DNA of 61,838 nucleotides from Phoronis australis. Taxonomy: Eukaryota > Phoronida > Phoronidae. Position numbers and translations under genes: made by a program. This document shows positions 33,734 to 45,307 of this stretch, one piece after another. Below the pieces are notes generated by a model that worked only from the letters and a program-made list of their open reading frames with translations, was not told the DNA's origin and searched no databases. The stretch covers positions 8,142 to 69,979 of the forward strand of contig NMRA01000512.1 of NCBI GenBank assembly GCA_002633005.1. Direction: 5' to 3'. Position 1 is the stretch's first letter, and the number at the start of each line of letters is the position of its first letter.

Positions 33734-36700
33734 ATGGCGAACTGCAAGCTCTTGCACGCGAGTTTGTTGTTGTTGGCGAACTTTGTTGTACGTGGGGATG
33801 CAAAATGTAAGTATTCATAGTTATTTTCGGAGAATTCGTTAATTTCATGCCATCTGTTTCTCCGCAGTACTCCCAAGAACTGTGGGGGTCTCATTGTGAG
33901 ATTACCAAAGAAAAATCTGCAAACATGTCACAAACACGAATACTATAGGGAAATGTCAATGTTTAGTTTATGTTCTCTCTGTAAACCACATTTTAGTTGT
34001 ATCTGACCCAGATGTAATTTCAGATCATGTGTTGCGTAATCTGATCTTAGATCAAAGCAATCACGTATCTCCCAGTGGGATAAACGAGTCCACGGTTCAG
34101 TCCACCATATTGAATATGTTACAGGTAAAGTAAACAAACCAATTGACTTGCGTTTCCCCATGCAAGTGTACTAAAGAATACGAGATGTTTAAAACATATG
34201 TACCAGGCAAGAATTTTATGATGACACTTGGTTTACCTCAAAATCTAACTGCTGCCTGGTGGTCTGATAATTGGCCTAATTATGCTGCACAACCAGCAGA
34301 ATTGATGAGAAACATATTTTGGCAACATTAAACAAGCGTTTTAGGTCGTAAAAGTCACGTTCTTTTTCCAATTTTCAAAATACGAATCCTAATCGCGTCT
34401 GCTTTTCACGAAATATTCAAATGTGCTTTTCACAAACTTTAAGAAAGAAATTTTAAAAATACTACTCTCGACCCCAATGTGTTTATGATAGGCCTCTTTT
34501 TCTAGAGAACGATAACATCAGCAGCATTAGGCGATTTAATTAACCACAACAGCACGGTGTCTTTGATCTAAACCGGCAGATTCTGAGGTGCACAAACCGG
34601 TCAAGTTGCCCAATCTCAACTGGTTTGGGTGTCATGGTAGGATTCTTTTCATGTATCAACTAGATTGTAAATTCCCATGATTTTAGTATTCAGTAATTCG
34701 CAAGGCCAGCCACGTTTTTGCTAAGTCCACACCGTGGTCAGTATTCGCAGTTGTAGTTAGCAGTCAATAAAAAATGCGAGTCTTCAAATTACTTTAGCCT
34801 TAACTATATTACAATCGCAACTTGTTTTTTGTATGTACTTTATTAATAAAAAGAAATATATACAGGTAACAGGATCACGAAAACACATCGACACACTCAC
34901 TGGAAGCACCCGCGCATCATTGTTTCCCAAACGGGTTAACGTTACGCACGTAAATTACGTGCGTACGTTAATTCTTGTTACATGTGTAAAGTAATTATTT
35001 GCGGTATCAAGTAACTTTTGACGGCGTAAATAATTACTGTACTTTACGCCCCAAATTATCACTTGACGCCGCAAATTATTACTTTCCGCCTCTAACAAGA
35101 ATTTACGTGCGTAAGTTTAGAGACGCAAAGTAATTATTCACGGAGTAAAGTATTTTTAACAGCGTTAAGTACATGTAATTATTTGCGGCGTATTTAGTTT
35201 ACGCCGCAAATAATTTCTTTACACCTCTTACAAGAATTACCTTATACATGTAATTTTGGTGCCTATCATTCACTCATTTTGCTAGCTATAGCGCATTCAC
35301 CTACCCGTCTACACTGCGTTCAGAGTTGTCTTGGGAAATAGTTGTGTATAACCATTTTCAGTTAAGTTATTATTTTAATTAAATAACAAAATGCTTCGAT
35401 GGATTTAAAATTCTCTCTTTATTATCTTAAAGAGTAAAATTTGGCAATTATTTTTTACACTTCGATACGTATATGAAATATTTTAAGTGCAACAAAAGAG
35501 GGTTTAGTATCCTTCTAAAGACAGAGTGCGATGCAGAATGCTGAGTGTTGGCCAAGACCATTTTGTCCACCTGACGTCACACGCATACTGGCGCCTACAA
35601 TGGAGGTTAGGAGACTTCGCAGTGGTAGCCTGCCCTTGTAGAGTCTGCAGTTTTTTTACGCAGTTGGTAACTCGACTCCGGGTGATGACATCATTTGTAT
35701 CAAACAAAGATACTCTATACCGATATATACATGTATATATGTTTGTATGCCAGGCCACGGACAGTGCTGTTCTTGAATGGAGCTGTTTACGGATATTTAG
35801 GCAAACCTTTGGCAAATGTGAGTCGACTTTGAACAAAAACATTACCATTTTGGTCGACATAACTTTCAAAATTTTAATGAAAAACAAAATAGCCGAATGC
35901 TCGGCCACATTCCACTCACAGGCAGCAGACCCCGTCTTATCACTGCCGTAAATCATGAGAAGCTGAAACGTAAACACAAGCTCTGCATACTTAAATAGGA
36001 TAACGTGGCCATTCACAGTACCCGCGGACGCACTGGACTCAGTTCAGACACTCAACTCAGCAAAATTATTCATCATGCCGCAGCCTCAGAATTCACTATG
36101 TAACATATCACAAATACATTCTTAATTCTTAGATTTTAAGGATTGACGAAAGAAAGTCACGATACCCAAATCTATCACTCGTCTGATGCTACTTGGTCCG
36201 TACTGATAGGCAAAATCAGTGGTTAACTCGCTTTACGAGTTCTCATGTCCTCCACTGGGGGCGCCAGCATGCATGTGACGTCAGTGGACAAAAGGGTTTT
36301 GGCCAACATCCACCATTCGAGTACGATATTGAAAGCATAATTAGGGCTTCACGTTGCCGCGCCGGCGTTATACCTGTATTCCTGCTGGCAAAAGAATTCT
36401 GATCGAAACTTGAGCAGCAGGTTGTGTAGTAAAGCTCGTTTTTCGTATCACACAAATGTAAGCACTAGAAAAATGTAGCCTCAGTCCGTACAAATGCCTG
36501 TTAGTGGTTTTGGGAGTACTAAAACGAGGCACGTGGGCTAAAAATGACAAACACTATTTTGAAATTTTAACTTTTCGGAGAAATCTCATTCATGTCCTTT
36601 AAGTTAAAATTTCACAACGCTATAAAAATTGATTTAATGTTACTCTTTCGTAAACATTGTCTTGCTTGCTTCTCTGTCCCGTTTTAGGTCACGGATACAA

Positions 36701-38470
36701 GGAACTTGACCCTTGGAACGTTGTTAAGGTCTACCCTGAGACGATGACATACGAAGACGCAGTAGTCGAGTGCAGAGGTAGCGTGACCGGTAAATCGTCC
36801 GCGGATTTATTTTCTGGCTATGCGAAAGTTCTCAACAAAGTGGTGTAAGTGATGATTGCTTATAAATGAATAACTAGCAATCATGATAATAGTGATATAA
36901 CACTGATAATAGTAATGACCATGATGATAATTATAATGATAAGGATACTAATACTAATAATGACCATGATGATAATTATAATAAGAACACTGATGAACAT
37001 TATGATATTTATAATGATGAGGACAATGATAATGATAATGACCATGATGATAACTATAATGATGAGGAAATTGTTTCCAAAAAAACCTGTCCAGCAGAAG
37101 CAAAGCAAACACCTAATAAATAGACAAACAGCATACAACTTCACATTCCTGACATGTTTCGAGGTGCACCCATCATTCACAGAGCTACAAGAACCAGCAT
37201 GACGTAAATGTCCAGGTCACAAGTAAAAAGGTCATGCAGCTGTGAGATATGATGGGTCAATAACACAATTGTAAACAAGCCTCTATTCCATACAATAACC
37301 TCAGAACAATGTGAGACCAGGTTGTACACTTGCGCATTCAGGGACGGTTTTAACCAACGAATATACAAGGCCTCCTTAAGTTAAGTCATTAGTCTGTCAT
37401 CGCACTGTCCAAGCTTTCAAGATTGGACACTGAGCATATTGAATAGAGGCTTGTTTACCTTTGTGTTATCGACCTATCATGTCTTACACCTCCATGATCT
37501 TTTAGTTGTGACCTTGATCTTTACGTCAAATATTGGTTCTTGTACCTCTGAGAATGAGGAGTGTACATGTACCTCGAAACATGTCAGGAATGTGAAGTTG
37601 TATATTAATTTGGCTATTTATTGAATAACGACAACGATAATACTCTTAGCACATTTGGAAGAACAGTGCTCCACACACATTTGAAAATAACAAATCCTAA
37701 CAGCAACGGTGTTGTTGTAAACTAAGAAATACGTGTTCATTCCATCTCACCTATGATGCTCACGTTTTAAAATTGACTTTACGTTCTACCTCAAAAACTA
37801 GAGTAAAACTTACCACTCCTCTACAAAAATGTTGGCCCAATGAGCTATGACGTCACTGATGACATCACCAGCAGAGTTACAGCAGGCAATACAAATGAGT
37901 TCTCATATAAATTTCAATTCCGTGACTTGTGTTTTTACTGGAACATTACTGACAAAGACTTTGAAAAAAGTTACTTACCCCTTTTTCAGGCAATTTGACA
38001 CGTGGTACATGGCGTATTATGGACAGAGAATCAAAGTAAACAGTGACGGTACCTTTACCATGGACAACATTGAAAATATTAATGAGGATGTTTACCCATT
38101 CATATGTCAGTGTTGTAAGTACATATTTGTGCGCGTGTGCGCATGCGTGTAACCCTGCGTATGTAAACCTACTATGAAACTCGAACCTCACCTAAAATAA
38201 TTACAAATGGGTGCATGTTTTATTGAGTTGTCTTCTCTTTTACAAGCGTTAGAGCGACGCAAAAAACAATTAGAGAGTAGCTTATTTGAAATTTCACGGA
38301 AATATGTGATATCTGCATCCACGCGGCTCCATGGACAAATAGGTCAGTCTCTCGTAATCTCACCCGATATCCTGCAACTCATTGACGTGGTGTCAATTTC
38401 AGGGGATTCGAAAGAGACAGAGGAGACCATGGAACACGAACACATGGAGCAAAGTTTTGGCTTCTGGTAA
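33734..38470 (+). CDS. Secreted divergent C-type-lectin-like protein (four exons)
   Basis: Exons are 33734-33806, 36688-36844, 37990-38114 and 38247-38470. Donors are GTAAGT and acceptors are TTTTAG, TTTCAG and TACAAG, with phases 1, 2 and 1, giving 192 residues. Residues 1-21 are a signal peptide. From Cys25 the chain follows the C-type-lectin order: VYPETMTYEDAVVEC (40-53, like the first helix ending in Cys2), then SADLFSGYAKVLNKVV, DTWYMAYYG (80-88, like the WIGL strand) and YPFICQC (112-118, the terminal strand and cysteine). The long loop and the third canonical cysteine appear lost, and there is no EPN/QPD sugar-binding motif. A charged helical tail follows (119-192). A 60-base segment of exon 4 (38342-38401) could be an in-frame optional intron. 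The lectin fold is inference from pattern. Confidence 0.55.
34937..35255. repeat. Palindrome-rich repeat cluster (copy B)
   Basis: Counterpart of 5068-5395, nearly identical, inside intron 1 of the lectin-like gene. Confidence 0.6.
36240..36325 (-). repeat. Inverted partner of the segment at 35535-35610
   Basis: TGGACAAAAGGGTTTTGGCC, GACGTCA and GGGGGCGCCAGCATGC reproduce the opposite strand of 35535-35610 (and of 5672-5745 in copy A). Two arms about 630 bases apart suggest another terminal-inverted-repeat element, whose right arm was lost in copy A together with the 7.1 kb. CCACTGGGGGCGCCA also resembles a CTCF core. Confidence 0.6.
36885..37070. repeat. GAT/AAT-rich imperfect microsatellite
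   Basis: ATGATAAT-type units run for about 185 bases inside intron 2 of the lectin-like gene. They create long false Ile-rich frames on both strands. Confidence 0.9.
37114..37627. mobile_element. Fold-back element with arms of about 180 bp
   Basis: The left arm (37114-37290) and right arm (about 37438-37627) are imperfect reverse complements. Both contain CTCGAAACATGTCAGGAATG or its complement and GAATAGAGGCTTGTTTAC or its complement. The spacer is about 145 bases. It is a non-autonomous fold-back-type element within intron 2 of the lectin-like gene. Confidence 0.8.
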
Positions 38471-40235
38471 GCTGACGATAATCGAAGCCCACCGTGCCAT
38501 TCAGTGACAACATTACGGCGTTCTCCTGTTGAGTCCAACTTAGTTCGGTTGTATAGCACAATAACAAGTTGGCGGATGGCCGCTGTAGCCAATATCTTAC
38601 ACGATTAAGTCCATTCTGGCATTTACGGTTGGAGAGTCAGCTCTTTTGTTCGATAATTGCTCTAATCTCCGATTAGACCGTAGCTAGCCTGATTGGGCTA
38701 TTATAAAATGTTTGAACATAAACCAATAACATTTCTGAAATCCTCGTCAAATGCTGATCATGATACTGAATCACCAAAATCACCCAACTACAGCCGATGT
38801 TAAGACAGTCGAATTCGTACCGACGCACTGGGTTTGACTGTGTTCACACGTGGTCGGTAATAAGCCTGGTAGATAATTGACGTGCATGTTGTCGGTCATA
38901 CCGCTCTACGTCTGGCCACTGAACGGGAGAACGCCCAAATGAGCGATTGCTCTCAACCACCGTACAACATGACTTATCCAAATCTTTTGGATACTTGGAA
39001 ATATTTTTTACGGTGTTGTGAAATCTGTACTTTCAATTTTCTTCCCCACAAACATAAACATTTGCGTATAAACACGTTTGGCTGGGTCGCAGTTCGTGAA
39101 ATCTTTACTCTTGGTATCATTTTTTACATTTGTTCTCAAATAGTGATGACGTCATGTCAACAATCTGTCGGAAATCTTATGAAGCGATCTCAGTATGTCA
39201 CCCACCTTAAATTAGAAAGTGTTGGACTAATAACAAAACATGTTACATTTACATTATATGTGTTTTAATTGTTTTACAGAATTTTAGAGAGATTGTGTGA
39301 CGCATACACAGAAATTGATCACCTTTTGTTTCGAGTTTAACCGTCCAAAGACCTCACGTGTTCTCACTGAGGCACTCTCTGTCTAATATTTTTCTCAGTC
39401 GTCACTCGATGATCTCACAGTACACGCACGAAATTTTGCTAGAATTCTTTCTTTTCTTTGCGTTACACAGAAATAGCTACTATCCTCTGCCAGTGCTGTA
39501 TTGGGGTTCATGATTTATCATACATATACATTTAGGAACTTGTTATGTCATGGCGGCTCGCCCATCAATGAAATCAAATGAAACATCGTCTATGTCTTCT
39601 GTGTCGCTGAAAGGTATCCATTTGACGATGTTACGTGTGATCTGAATGTTACTCGGCTAATAAAACGGTGGAAGCTGATGGTTATGGTTTTGTTTTCATC
39701 TACGGTACTTGAAACAGACTGTACAGTGGACAGCTGAAGGTGAGCCCACTGAAGCTCAACACGTGGTTTCCGCATATGCCTCACAATGACTATAAATTGT
39801 AGCTTGATATTTGAAGTGATTTGTTAGTCAAAATGGGTGTCAATCTGTCATTGGAAAAGAAACTGCACACCGGAGGACTGTCTTCAACCTTAGACCATTC
39901 ATTTTAGTCCTATATGTTCTAACAAAGAGCAAGTAAATGTTCTAACAACGAGCAAGTATATAAACTCACGGAGAACAATACTCCACTCTGACTTCGATCA
40001 GTGCATATTAGGAAAATCTTACGCTACCACGATTTCCATGTTAGTGGACGAGAAAGCGAGCACTGTTTAATTTAGAGTTTCCAACGACTAACAAGGCTGT
40101 TTTTAAATTGAAAAGTGAATACTAGTCGTCTTTGATTTTTTTTGAGATCGATGCATTATACACTGTAACTGAAATTAGCGAATAGGTTTTCTTCAGCATG
40201 GCGACTAAGCCACGAGCGTTAATTTGTGAATCAAT
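38471..40235. other. No gene recognised; one shared repeat
   Basis: About 38555-38690 matches the opposite strand of 60615-60720 (AATCTCCGATTAGA, CATTCTGGCATTTACGG). A possible terminal exon at 39282-39339 (acceptor TTTTACAG, ILERLCDAYTEIDHLLFRV, stop) has no in-frame partner; joined to the donor-like site at 38469 it gives an immediate TGA. Confidence 0.4.
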
Positions 40236-40636
40236 GGGTCCGTCCCGGATTACACGGCGCTTGAACTCAGTCTTCTTTGTTCCGGAGATAAGAAAGCGCG
40301 TGACCTTGTTTTGGTAATCAGACACATTTTCGTGTCTCTCATTGTTGTCGGGAAAGCGAAGAATTTCGGATCAGGCCATCCACGGGTATTTGTTCAGACC
40401 ATTAAACTTTCTCACGTAGGAGTTACAACCCACAACACAACAGTAATACTTCGTTGGCCTTGGAAGGACGAATAGAGTAATGCAACGGAGAAAACTTTTA
40501 AAGAATCAAACAACAAATAACATGTGAAACTTCAGTGGCACGAAAACGAAGAAGCAAAGGTGCCTTACGAATGTTTACGGCGTAATGGGTAAATACAGTG
40601 AGAGTTCGAGTGTCACCGTGTAATCCGGGACGGCCC
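40236..40636. mobile_element. Small inverted-repeat element of about 400 bp
   Basis: GGGTCCGTCCCGGATTACAC at the left is matched by its reverse complement at the right (GTGTAATCCGGGACGGCCC). The centre has no coding potential I recognise. The target duplication is unclear. Confidence 0.65.
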
Positions 40637-42758
40637 TATTACGACGTGTTAGTCACAGTTCGACCTGTACGTTGGTGTAAAAATTGCGTCATGCACAAAT
40701 GAAATATTCCTCAAATTTGAATATCGCCTGAACACTTCATCTAACACGTTTGTTCTTTTTTAATATTGTTAAACGTAGCTGGGAAAGCAAACTGTGCCAC
40801 GTTACCTCGTTACCTTTACAAAAATATTCAAATTCCTAGTTATCTTGGAAAGACATGATTTCTTATCACAAAGCACTCTTCTTTAGTCGGTAAACCAGCC
40901 TATAGAGCTGAAGTTGGCTACTGTTCCCTGACCTTTGACAACAATAGAAATATGTCGTAAACGGTTCAGCAAAAGGCCACTTTCAATGTACAATCACGGG
41001 ACTTTCAGTCATGTATAAGGTTTTTTTGCCGACTACTATTCATACAGCTAGTTCGTTAGGTTTTCCGATCGTCTTCATACAGCTATATACCTTGTCTTTC
41101 CCATTTTTTTGGATTAGGTCTTCTCGTCCGACTTCCTGTCCGCAGTTCGTGAAGCTCAGCGCATCATGACCTAGCCTGTAAATGCTCTTGTAATTTTTTA
41201 ATAAATTCGGTTTTACAAATGAGCAGTTTTCGTAAATAAGCCATATAGAATTTTCATGACCATGAAACACACATGCACGTGGGTGATGTAAAAAACAGGT
41301 ATGGGTAAATTTCTTTTATTTGTTCATTTATTTATTTTCCATCAATGCTTCCCGTGTCGCACAGTGGCTTTTGACTTCAGTCAACACGTATCTCACAAAC
41401 AATTCTTGCGTTTAACGCTGCTATGAGCCCTCTTTTCGACAAAAACAGTTAAGGGTAAGATCAGTAAGTTAACAAGTTTTTCTTCATCAACATAGACTGG
41501 GAAGAATTCCCAGTTCACTTTTGACTTGACATTAGGCTCTATATCTTGTCACGACGGGTCATCATCCGCTAACAAGGTGTCAAGCAACATACATCAAGGA
41601 ATATACATGTACCTATTCTTTCCAAGCCCGGAAATACTAAAAGAAACAAACTGAGACCAGCGCCTGTGCCTAATCTTGTATTCGACTTATTTTGAATATT
41701 TTCCGTTATACATACGTACGTCATCAAGCAAAATGTTCAGTTTTATGCATGCGCTCGAGTACGCACTACGGAAAATTACTTGTATGGCTGCGTAATCATG
41801 TCTTACACTAGATGACCCATTATCAAAGAACCCGAGGTTTCGAATATTTACTCGAGTTTGTAGCTCTAATCCAGAGGTCATCAAGTGCGAACATGGACGG
41901 GATACTCGTCAGCATAACCCATGGCGTAAACGAGCAGTGAAAAACAGTCGGACACTTGTGTTCGTACAAAAATAATATGGAGTAACATTTCGAGTGCAAA
42001 GATAAGACACCATCCCAAGGGGCTGTTTCGTGAAAAATGACTCGTGTCAAAAATCTAACCACTTTGCATCCCGCACAACTAGATTTGAATCCTCTCACAT
42101 GAATAAAAGTCCAACGTCTCCAAAAATATTTTTTACTGTTCTTTCCACTTTTGTGAGAACTTGAGATAAGTGTTTAAATATTAGTCTATGCTCCAGTAAA
42201 TAATAACTTACGTCGATAACAGTCAAATCTTAGGTTGCAATTGATGACCCCAGCAGTAGGACTAAAGGTTCGAGTTTGAACTTGAAATTGCGTATTTTCA
42301 CTCGAAATCTCTGGACCAAGGGTCTAATTGTTTTACCCAAAATCGAACTCAAAATAATTTTCAGTATTTTCTATTGTACTTTTGTGTGAACTCAAGCTAA
42401 GTGTCTATTTTTATGATCCAGCATATAATGGTTGTACCTGATGACCCCAGCATTAAGGCTGAAAGTCCGAGTCGCTTAACTCGAAATTGTGATTTTTTAC
42501 TTGAAATCTTGGATTTTTACTCGAGTTCCGGATGCATTTGAGACTGCGAAAATAGTCGATATGCTTTGAATGGTATTTGAGGCTACGAAGTGTTCCTAAT
42601 GGATTGTTGTAACTGAGTGCGGCATTGAATATCCACGTACGAAGTACAGATGGTGGTTCAGAGATTTCATCGACTAGCGTGAAATCGTTTCTACTGAGCC
42701 GCGCCCCCTTCAGGCCGCGAGTATAAGAAATATAAAATTACAATGGCTTGCGGTATGC
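40637..42758. other. No gene recognised; diverged tandem repeat
   Basis: 42120-42345 and 42355-42550 are diverged copies of one another (ACTTTTGTG, GATGACCCCAGCA, CTCGAAAT). Otherwise non-coding as far as I can see. Confidence 0.4.
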
Positions 42759-43386
42759 ATGTTCAATGCTATAGCGACAGCTTGTACTTTGGAAACTGTG
42801 CTTGACCCTTCCTCGCGACATTCTAAATCCGCTCGTATTCCTCACAAAATAAGGACAAAAGAAAATGCATTTTTCCGCGTGAGTTTAAACCCAATAAACA
42901 GTCTATCCAACAGTATTGTCTTGTGGAGTTCTCTAGTACTCGATCCCTTTAAGGCCAACGCAGACGGTAAGCTACGCCCCTCGAATGTAAATAAGCTCAG
43001 CCTCCATTTGCGGCAAAATGAACCGTGAGGATTTTGCCTCGCGAGGCGGTGAGGCGTATGTCTCACTTGTTGGGTTTCTTTGACGTCGCTTTTGGTTGAA
43101 ACTTGAAATCCTCACAGACGGTGAGCAATGTGCTTAGCCGATCGGTATTGGTAGCCAACAAAAATTAATTATTGCATCATCTGACAACAACGAAATTTAT
43201 CTCGTTGGCTATAATTGTAATCGTGTATATTCCAGTTACGTTGTTTATTACGAACTTTCATATGTGATTTACGACAGGTCCTATAACGACAACGCGAGAA
43301 AATTTCACTCGAGACAGATGTACAGCTCAGATCGTGGATTTCCGTGTACACTGGCCCTTAAACACATGTTCCTTCAGGGTTCCACC

Positions 43387-44238
43387 ATGAAGGCAGTAGC
43401 GTTACTATTGGCCGTTGCAATGTTGCCACGTCACGTGACTCCAGCCTGTGTTGTGCGCAACGCCACGAGAGCTCGCCCAGTCTCGCTGCAAGTCGGTGAC
43501 AATGTCCAGGACGGAAGTCTCGTGACCTACTACTGTCTTCCTGGTTGGGTCATGAATGACGAAGGCCATGACGCAATGAACGTAACTTGTCTCCATGATA
43601 ACTGGAGTGCAGTGGTCACGTGTGATACGGCGCTCACGTGCACGGTCGATTACCTGCATCATGGATCTGCAAATCGTCATGCTGGCACAGTAATCACGTA
43701 TCTATCTAGAGTGACATTCTCGTGTAACCTTCCCTTTCAATTCACCAATGGAATTAGCACATTAACTCGCGTGTGCTTACGTCACAACACGTTAACTCCT
43801 CCGCTTGACAACGAGTGCGTGGAAATAAAACAAGGAAATAAAACAGCAGACGCGATCACAAAGGGAAAGAAGAAAAGCAAAGTTAAAAGAAACCTAACTG
43901 TATTGACCATCGTTTGTGGACTATTGATATCGGTGATTTTTCTATCAGCATGTGTGGCAACCCGCCCGACTTATTGGGTTTTGGACCTGCACCGCCCTTC
44001 TGCTCAGAAGATTTTTCAGGCGCGTCGAAGTCTGAGACGTTCCACTTGTAAAGTTGCCGACATCCCGGCGGTTGTCATAACGCCGCCGACACCCGAGAGG
44101 AAAATGTTGATTATATCGAAAAATACGGTTACACACATCCACAGCACCGAAGTGCAATCGTTTGCAGTGAAGACACCGAAAGATGGGTTGCGTGTCACGC
44201 CATCTGGACCTATTGGTCGAATTAGTGAACCAAAATGA
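43387..44238 (+). CDS. Two-CCP-domain type I membrane protein, copy B (intact)
   Basis: A single coding exon of 283 residues with start context CCACCATGA and a CTTCAG acceptor 10 bases upstream, so a 5'-untranslated intron is likely. Residues 1-20 are a signal peptide. CCP1 has Cys 21, 50, 68 and 79; CCP2 has Cys 85, 113, 130 and 144, the four-cysteine pattern of sushi/complement control modules. Asn-X-Thr sites occur at 25, 65 and 151. A Lys-rich segment (160-168) precedes a membrane helix (about 170-191), followed by a basic cytoplasmic tail with TPPTPERK. AATAAA lies at 44311. Proteins with CCP pairs and a membrane anchor are typical of complement regulators and adhesion receptors; the ligand is unknown. 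It is paralogous to 51728-52723. Confidence 0.85.
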   Translation: MKAVALLLAVAMLPRHVTPACVVRNATRARPVSLQVGDNVQDGSLVTYYCLPGWVMNDEGHDAMNVTCLHDNWSAVVTCDTALTCTVDYLHHGSANRHAGTVITYLSRVTFSCNLPFQFTNGISTLTRVCLRHNTLTPPLDNECVEIKQGNKTADAITKGKKKSKVKRNLTVLTIVCGLLISVIFLSACVATRPTYWVLDLHRPSAQKIFQARRSLRRSTCKVADIPAVVITPPTPERKMLIISKNTVTHIHSTEVQSFAVKTPKDGLRVTPSGPIGRISEPK

Positions 44239-45307
44239 AACGTCATAATCATCAAACTAGAATAGATATAGCTATTAAAGAATGAAAGGACAAAAATTCT
44301 TTTGGTTACAAATAAACTTTTCATAAAAGAAAAAATATCATGTTACCCACTTCTCTATATAGAAACTGTTTGCAATGTTTTCAATTGATTATACCCACCT
44401 GAAAAGTTCGGGGATTAGTATAATTCCAGTCATTTTCTGTTAAAATCCATTAACTACGAGTAGATCAAAACTATTCGAAACAAACTAATGCTCTCAACTC
44501 AAGTCAACATCAGTTTTAAAACTTCATTGGAAATTTACTTTATTGGTTAGGTGTGACAAACCCTCTGATCGACCCCCAGTTTGGACAGCATGACCTAATT
44601 TGACGTCATTACGACGTTTTGGATTCAATGTGACGGCATGTCTCTTCTTATTTCCGGGTCCAAATTGGGTCATCTACTACCACGACACGTCATCACTAAT
44701 GATCCAATCTGCTTCGTGAAACAATCAGGTGTCCTTTTCATGTGATTGACGACTGGGCATAAGAAATTGGTATTACGTTCCACACATCTGTTTTTAAAAA
44801 AGTTAAATCTCACATAAACAAAAGTGCGATCTCTCAGAATGTAGTACTGTTCTAACTGTAAGTTATTAAGATAATCTTCAATAAGTTTTTTTTTTTAGAC
44901 TGTAATGTTCTCGGAATTGCGTACCTAAACATTGTCAGCAATTCTGAAGTAGGAACGTAAAACCAAATTTTCGTCTTAAGTCTTACGTCACAGTTCTTGA
45001 AACAGATCCCCCTTAACAATTACCACACGAAGGTTTGGTCATGTAGTTATTTGCACAACACTAGTCTGGAAATAATTTGCACACATTTTCACAGTATATT
45101 ACAGGCATGTTCTCGCATGCTTTATTCTTTTGCACAAATGAAATTAAATTTAATCATTTTTCAAAAATATTTACGTGGAGCGCAAAACCAAACTTGTGTC
45201 TTAAGACTTAAAAGTCACTTTCATGAAACAGTGGCTAGCAGTATGTCCAGGGTTTTGCTTAAGGGGACTGTAGTAAAAGAAATGCAGCCGTTAACCGGTT
45301 CTAACAT

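Larger units (their letters stand above)
35649..42775. other. 7.1-kb segment present in copy B, absent from copy A
   Basis: Copy A joins ..GAGTCTGC to GACAGCTTGT.. at 5783/5784. In copy B these two sequences are 7127 bases apart, with GC shared at the junction. The segment holds lectin exons 2-4, the fold-back element and a small inverted-repeat element. Microhomology at the join suggests deletion from A rather than insertion in B, since B's gene is coherent across the left boundary. Confidence 0.85.
29780..45307. repeat. Large duplicated block, copy B
   Basis: This is the longer partner of block A. Its left edge (29780) corresponds to window base 1. Its right edge of detectable similarity (45307) corresponds to 8247, just before the N. 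The block contains the whole lectin-like gene and the intact CCP gene, so it is the better guide to the ancestral arrangement. Confidence 0.9.

Noticed and set aside
36881-37202. Ile/Met-rich frames on both strands
   Set aside because: They are translations of the GAT/AAT microsatellite and part of the fold-back arm.
39282-39339. Terminal exon of the lectin-like gene (ILERLCDAYTEIDHLLFRV)
   Set aside because: Joining it to the donor-like site at the end of exon 4 creates an immediate stop; no other compatible donor found.
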